Shown in pieces: positions 58,953 to 64,000 of a stretch of DNA of 64,000 nt. The DNA is from Dugong dugon. Lineage: Eukaryota > Chordata > Mammalia > Sirenia > Dugongidae. Under the pieces are notes generated by a model, which made no database searches, was not told the DNA's origin, and saw only the letters and a list, made by a program, of their open reading frames with translations. Position 1 is the stretch's first letter, and the number at the start of each line of letters is the position of its first letter. The stretch spans positions 15,184,501 through 15,248,500 of the forward strand of contig CM057469.1 of the NCBI GenBank assembly GCA_030035585.1. The letters are read 5' to 3'. The translations under genes were made by a program, and so were the position numbers.

Positions 58953-59112
58953 AGCCCTGGTGGAGTGATGGTTAAGAGCTTGGCTGCTAACCAAAACATT
59001 AGCAGTTTGAATCCACCCGCTGCTCCTTGGAAACTCTACAGGGCAGTTCTACTCTGTCCCATAGGGTCTCTATGAGTCAGAATTAACTCATTGGCAACGG
59101 GTTTTGGTTTTT
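58953..59112 (+). repeat. AfroSINE with target-site duplication
   Basis: A plus-strand copy starting GGAGCCCTGGTGGAGTGATG. TATCTAGATT (58943-58952) and TATCTAAATT (59113-59122) flank it. Confidence 0.9.
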
Positions 59113-59122
59113 ATCTAAATTA

Positions 59123-60424
59123 TTTTCTTCATCTAGTTGTTTAACTATCTACTGACTGCCTCTCCACTGGAGTGTAAATTCCAGGCCCTCACAGTGATTT
59201 CCTCCAGCCTGTTTACCACCCTGTCCTTGTGCCTAGAGCAATGACCAGCACATGTGACAGGTACTACATAAATATTTGTTGAGTGCATGCATTAATTAAA
59301 AATAAGAGTTTCAGTATGAAGAAGTTCAAAGTTTTTCTTTGTCCATTTTGTTTACTGATAGAACCCGGGCACCTGGATAATTCAATATGCCAGACCATAA
59401 TATCTGCTCAATAAATGTTTGCAAATGGAAAAAAAATAAGTAAATAAGAGTTTCAGTGTGCGAACTTTGTAAGACTCGTAACCGCTCTGGATTTGAATTT
59501 CTTTGTAAAATGAAGGTGATAAACTAGATGGCTCCTTCCAGCTCTAAAGTACTAGAAGAGAGAAGAGGGAAGCCTCCGTTGGTGTTGAGCACTGTCAGGC
59601 TCCTGCCAGGGAAGGTCCCCCAGGGCCGGGAAGGTTCTCAGCTTCCCAGCTGTGGGCCACCCACCCACGAGGCCTCTGAGTGCAGGCCCACCTGCAGGCA
59701 GGACTGTTCCTCAGTGCTCCAGCACACGTGTGATGGGGAAGTTTCTGTGCCTGATGTGGGCTGGATCCCAGCAAGGTGCAGGAGGCTAGGTGCTCACAGT
59801 GGCCCTAATGGGTTCTGCCCTGAGGGGCTGATCCTGCAGGTGTGTTTTGATGAGGAGATGGGCTTGATTTCACCTCCTTTTCTGGAAAACAAGCTTTAAG
59901 TTAGGTGTTCAGTCTTTCCAGGTCCAGGAGGCGCTCTGGCTAGCCAAGAACTCCCAGAGGTCCGCAGCCCCCTAAGGCTTCTCCTGGCAAGAAGGTGACT
60001 TGTGTGTTTTGTGGGGGCCTCGCCTGTTGAGGGGAACAGCACCAGGCGCCTGGCCTTCCCCAGCCCAGTAACAGCAAGTCCTTGTTGAATACTCATTTGT
60101 GCTCCCACCCTAGGAGAGCTCCAGGGGGCTCTAAATGTTGGGGGGCTGGGGGGGTGGCATGCAGGGTCAGCCCAGGGAGACCCCTAGGCAGGAGTCTGGA
60201 GACCTGGATTTGGCCCGACCCTATCGCCAGCTCATAATCAGGACACTTCTGCACTCTGTGCCTGAGGGGCAGAGGTTCTGCAGTTTCAAAAATAAATGTC
60301 TGTCCCCATTGTTTTGGAGAGAGAATGCTGCACAGTGTGGCAGAGAGGAGGGGCGCGCTATTGTGGAAAGAGGAGAAAACAGGGTCCTTCACGCCCTAAG
60401 TCAAGGCCCCATCCTCCGGGTCCC
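59123..60424. other. Right-arm interior, unassigned DNA
   Basis: No gene was recognised, and by eye no LEFTY exon remains. 59200-59290 and 59370-59420 look like ends of old interspersed repeats (TAAATATTTGTTGAGTGCAT, TCAATAAATGTTTGCAAATG). The rest appears to be unique GC-rich DNA. Confidence 0.5.
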
Positions 60425-61043
60425 GGGGTCAACCCTGCACTTCCCTGGACCCCATGGCACAGACCAGGCAGATGGTGGCATCACTGAGGCAGGGAAGGGA
60501 TGAGGACACGCAGGCAGGGCTGTGGGAGGCAGAGCAGACATGGTCAGTCTGAGGAGCCGGGGAAGCCAGCAGGCCACACTCCCCAGGGGAGGCCGGGTGG
60601 GAGATACAGGTGTGGATTCTTGACAGCAGGAGCTAACAGCAGGAAAGGAGAGATGGCCGGGAGCAGCGCCCCAGGGACAAGGGCAGAGGGCAAACTGGGA
60701 GGCAGCTGACGGTTGAGGGTCTGGGAGGAGAGAGGAGGGGAGACAGATGAGACAGAAAAAGAGAGACAGGAGGGGACCCTCTCAACCCCAGCCCCAGAGC
60801 CGCAGGCTGGTGCTAGGACAAGGACAGGGAGGTGAGGAGGATGTTTGTGTTGTCATTACGACAGAAGATGAAAGTCCAGAAATGGAAGAGAGGGGAGAAG
60901 CAGGTAGAGAGCCAGCAAAGTTGCGCGTGTGCGGAGTGAGGTGCTGTTCCGGATTCTACGGGTTTCTACCGCTGGAAAGGACCTGAGAGGAAGCTTTGGT
61001 GTAATCCCTCATTTCACAGATGGGCAAACTGAGGCCTGTGAGG
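60425..61043 (+). repeat. Inverted duplication, right arm, LEFTY-downstream copy
   Basis: This is the near-perfect reverse complement of 26085-26695. Similarity ends abruptly at 61043 within CAAACTGAGGCCTG, a MIR-like motif, and at 60425 on the inner side. Confidence 0.92.
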
Positions 61044-61757
61044 TTGTCCCACTTGCTTATGGTGGAGCTGGGCCAGAGTCAAGCATCCAGGCCACAGGCT
61101 CCCCCACCCCCAAGCCTGGGCCTTACTGAGCCCTCCACCCGCAGGCTCTGGGCTGTGGGCCCACAGAACAAAATCAAATTAAAAATCAGGCTACTTCTGG
61201 CTCTGCCTGGGAGGCTCTGTAATTAAATATGAAGTAACATGTCAGAGAGGAGGGAGCTGGGCTCCGGGGCTGTTGGGGGACCCGCCTCTGGTTTTCACGC
61301 ATCAGCCTTCAGCTTTCTGCTCAGGGCCCCTGGAAGCAATGGAGGCTTGGGGAGAGGGGGGCTAGGGCAGTGAGGGCAGTGGTCACTCTCACCTTTTGCA
61401 CAGAGAAGGCCCCAGCTGGGGTCAAAGCACCCCGGGAGGGCACACCCCATGGTTCTGCTTGTGGGTCAGCACTGACAAGGCTGGCGTCCTGACTTGACCT
61501 TGATCCACCACGGGGCCAGTGCGCTGTGCAACCTCAGGCAGCCTGGGACCACTCTGGAAAACGAAGGGTTTGCGCTGAGTGACCTTCAGATCCTGCCAGC
61601 ATCTCTGGTTCTAGGCTGTCTCCTTTAATCAGGAGTCATGAGGGACGGGTCTGTGTTGTTTCTGTTGGTGTTTGCCGTGAGAAGATTCTGAAACAAACGT
61701 GCTGGTTTGCTGTCAGTAGCCATCAGATAAAACAGAAGCATCCTCTGGTACATAAAA
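61044..61757. other. Unassigned DNA with an AT-rich motif block
   Basis: There is no gene. About 61170-61240 has AATCAAATTAAAAATCAGGC and GTAATTAAATATGAAGTAAC, homeodomain-type TAATTA sequences in an otherwise GC-rich setting. It may be a conserved non-coding element, which cannot be shown from one sequence. Confidence 0.35.
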
Positions 61758-62283
61758 GTGTGTGTGGGTGTGTGCATGTGTGTATCTGTGTGACAGTGGG
61801 TGTGTGTGGGTGTGTGCGTGTGTAAGAGTGTGTGAATGTGTGTGCATGCATGAGTGTGTGTGTGAATGCATGTGAGTTTATGTGAGTGTGTGTGTATCTG
61901 TGTGTGTTGAGTGTGTTGTGTGTATCTGTGTGTGAGTGTGAGTATGTATCTGTGTGAGAGTGTGTGTGTTGAGTATCTGTGTGTGAGTGTGAGTCTGTAT
62001 CTGTGTGTGTGTTGAGAATCTGTGTGTGAGTATATGTGTGTGAGTGTGAATATGTATCTGCGTGAGTATGTGTGTGTTGAGCATCTGTGTGTGGGTTTAT
62101 GTGCGTGTGAATGTGAGTATGTATCTGTGTGAGTAGGCGTGTGTTGAGCATCTGTGTGTGAGTATATCTGTGTGTGTGTTGAGCATCTGTGTGTGTGAGT
62201 GTGAGTGTATGTATCTGTGTGAGTGTGTTGAGTGTCTGTGTGTGAGTGTGTGTGAGTGTGAGTGAGTGTGAGTGCAAGTGTGG
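61758..62283 (+). repeat. TG-rich minisatellite/microsatellite array
   Basis: About 525 bases are built from TGTGTGAGTGTG, GTATGTATCTGTG and TTGAGCATCTGTGTG units that repeat at irregular spacing. Long open frames on the opposite strand are made entirely of Thr-His-Ser repeats and are not genes. Confidence 0.95.
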
Positions 62284-63360
62284 GTAACCCCTCCCTCACT
62301 ACAAACTGCTCAAGGGCAGGATTAACAGCAGTGTCTGCACCATGACCACAGAACGGCTCATGGTCCCAGGAAATGTTTCTGATTTTTGTTTGTTTTTTAA
62401 TGGAAGAAGCTGGTCCTGGGGAAGGCTGGGTCTTCCCACCTGCTGCCTGAGGCCCCAGAATGAGTCCAATAACAGGCCTTCCCCTTCTCCCATCTTACAG
62501 GCCAGTGTCCCTTGGCCCCTGGATGGGAGCCACCAAAGGCAGATTCCAGACATGGGTTGGGGTGGGGGAAAAAAGGAAGATAAACGGGCCCCTTCTGAGG
62601 CGGTGAGATCAGGACAGACCATGGTGGTTCACGGACGTGAGCCATTATTGCCCTTGGGTCTTAGGGCCAGCAGCCCAGCTGTGCTCGTGGCTGCCTCTGT
62701 CCCAGATGTGGATTGGGCCCGCAGCAGACCCTTCCGTGCTGAGGGGAAGGACACCCCTGGAGAGTCTGTTCTCCTGAGGCCTGGATAGCAGCTGGTGACC
62801 CAGCAGGGGGTGGGTGCAGCAGGAGCCCCACCCCCAGCTCTGCAGTGACCTTCACTCTCTCCAATGTAGACAGGGCGGTCCCCGTGCGTGCGCAATGACC
62901 TTCAGTTTAAGCAGGTCTGACTGAATGAAGCCTCTGCAAATGGAGACAGCCACCCCAGCCGTGATCTCCTCCTGAACCTCCTCCTGTTCTGAAAGTTCCG
63001 GGTTCGGGGACACAGTCCTACTTACCCCACACCATTTGCCAACCTCAGCACCTCTATCCCCCTCCTCCACTTTGAGCTTCCTGCTCTACTTCCAGGACTG
63101 CTTCTCCCCTTCCGGGTTTTCCACACCCTGTCTGTCTCTCTCCTCACTGGTCCTCCCCCACTCCCTCACCACTCCATCCCTTAAATCGTTCTGATCCCCA
63201 GGCTGTGCCCATCTTGCCTTTTATCACCTCTTTCCTACCTGGGAAACTGCCTTATCTTTCAAGACACGTCTCCAGCATCACCTCCTTTGCCAAGTCTTCC
63301 CCACACTTTTTCTCTGCTCCTCAGCACACCTTGCTGCCTCTAAGACATAGTATGGTATTT
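62284..63360. other. Unassigned intergenic DNA
   Basis: No gene was recognised. 63225-63330 (ACCTCCTTTGCCAAGTCTTC) resembles an old L2-type LINE end. Open frames on both strands are short and overlapping. Confidence 0.45.
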
Positions 63361-63361
63361 A

Positions 63362-63522
63362 AGGAGCCCTGATGGAGCAGTGGACCCTGATGGCGCAGTG
63401 GTTAAGAGTTAATGCCAGCTGCAGCTGCTAATCAAAAGGCTGGCAGTTTGAATCCACCAACTGCTCCTTTGAAACTCTTTGGAGCAGTTCTACTCTGTCC
63501 TATGAGTCAGAATTGACCTGTT
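63362..63522 (+). repeat. AfroSINE (plus), with a duplicated head
   Basis: The copy begins with a repeated start (GGAGCCCTGATGGAGCAGTG, then CCCTGATGGCGCAGTG), continues to GAGTCAGAATTGACCTGTTA, and abuts another copy. Confidence 0.88.
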
Positions 63523-63529
63523 ATTTTAT

Positions 63530-63720
63530 GGGTGGAGCAGTGGATAAGCACTCAGCTGCTAACCAAAAGGTCAGTGGACTCCGCTAGCCTCTCTGAGGGA
63601 AAAAGGACCTAGCAATCTGCTCTCATGAAGATTTCAGCCTAGGAAACCCTGTTAGACAGTTCTACTCTGTCACGCGGGGTTGCTATGAGCTGGAATCAAC
63701 CCCACAACACACAACAGCAA
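63530..63720 (+). repeat. AfroSINE (plus)
   Basis: A plus-strand copy, GGTGGAGCAGTGGATAAGCA to GGAATCAACCCCACAACACA, directly following the previous one. Confidence 0.88.
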
Positions 63721-64000
63721 CAGCTACAGTATGGCTCTGGTAACGTTTCTCCACATTATCTATTTTCTCTACCATATCAGGAGCCCCATAGTGGCGAAGA
63801 CGTCGGGTCTGGTCATAACTTGTAGCTCCAGGGTCTTGGGCTCTTGGTACACAGATGACCCAGCTCTAATTCTACATCACGGTATAGGTCACAAATCTAC
63901 ATCTGGGCCTCAAGCCTCTTCTGAGGCCCTGACTCTGTCCCCACCTGCTTTTTGGGTGTCCCCACCTCACCCTACTGTACCCCACTCATGGTGGCCGAGT
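63721..64000. other. Unassigned DNA at the right edge
   Basis: No gene or repeat family was recognised in these last 280 bases. PYCR2, expected near LEFTY in other mammals, was not seen in the window. Confidence 0.4.

Noticed and set aside
59528-59899. A possible LEFTY remnant inside the right arm (123-codon frame)
   Set aside because: No stretch matches any LEFTY exon by eye, and the frame lacks LEFTY motifs and splice sites.
61758-62283. Possible CRISPR-like array of repeated units
   Set aside because: The units vary in length and there are no unique spacers. It is a simple-sequence minisatellite in a mammalian genome.
61625-62299. Long Thr/His/Ser-rich open frames on the minus strand
   Set aside because: They are translations of the TG-rich repeat array, which is open in several frames at once.

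Overview
The window looks like genomic DNA of an afrotherian mammal, most likely an elephant or another paenungulate. The evidence is the abundance of the Afrotheria-specific tRNA-derived SINE family (AfroSINE, body starting GGAGCCCTGGTGGCGCAGTG), long RTE (BovB-like) LINE copies, young L1 elements, and ordinary intron-rich vertebrate genes. The species is an inference from repeat content, not something the sequence states.

Two protein-coding genes were recognised, both on the minus strand. The 5' part of TMEM63A (mechanosensitive cation channel) fills about 1-25.4 kb. Its first untranslated exon lies in a CpG island (about 24.8-26.05 kb), and eight coding exons could be delimited to splice sites (19416..19228, 16521..16439, 11823..11757, 10791..10754, 6246..6104, 3458..3407, 2749..2641, 1520..1450). 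Together these encode the first 250 residues plus two bases of the next codon; the remaining exons lie beyond the left edge. Just upstream of it, a complete four-exon LEFTY gene (secreted Nodal antagonist, 367 residues) runs from 31359 to 27965, with a TATA box at 31461-31467. The neighbouring TMEM63A makes this the LEFTY1 position of other mammals.

From 33.3 to 64 kb I found no intact gene. About 33.4-38.3 kb holds old L1, a broken RTE element and a decayed dUTPase-like retroelement fragment. 39531-47639 is one full-length L1 with target-site duplications, sitting inside an older L1 piece. At 48.4-49.7 kb, on the plus strand, are exons 1 and 2 of a decayed LEFTY paralogue that still has splice signals. 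50.3-53.2 kb is RTE and antisense L1.

The most unusual structure is a large inverted duplication. The sequence just upstream of LEFTY (about 32.10-33.30 kb) recurs inverted at 55.34-56.47 kb, and the sequence downstream of LEFTY (26.085-26.695 kb) recurs inverted at 60.425-61.043 kb. The right arm therefore keeps both flanks of a LEFTY locus, but the gene is absent between them; that space holds AfroSINE/RTE insertions and unrelated sequence. Parts of the arms are almost identical, while adjacent parts are only about 70-80% alike, with abrupt steps. This suggests an old duplication partly re-homogenised by gene conversion. Motifs matching the FOXH1 site (AATCCACA), which controls LEFTY in other mammals, occur in both arms.

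The rest is intronic or intergenic DNA with AfroSINEs, MIRs, L1 tails, a MaLR LTR element, a 23-G run beside a TMEM63A exon, and a TG-rich minisatellite at 61.76-62.28 kb.
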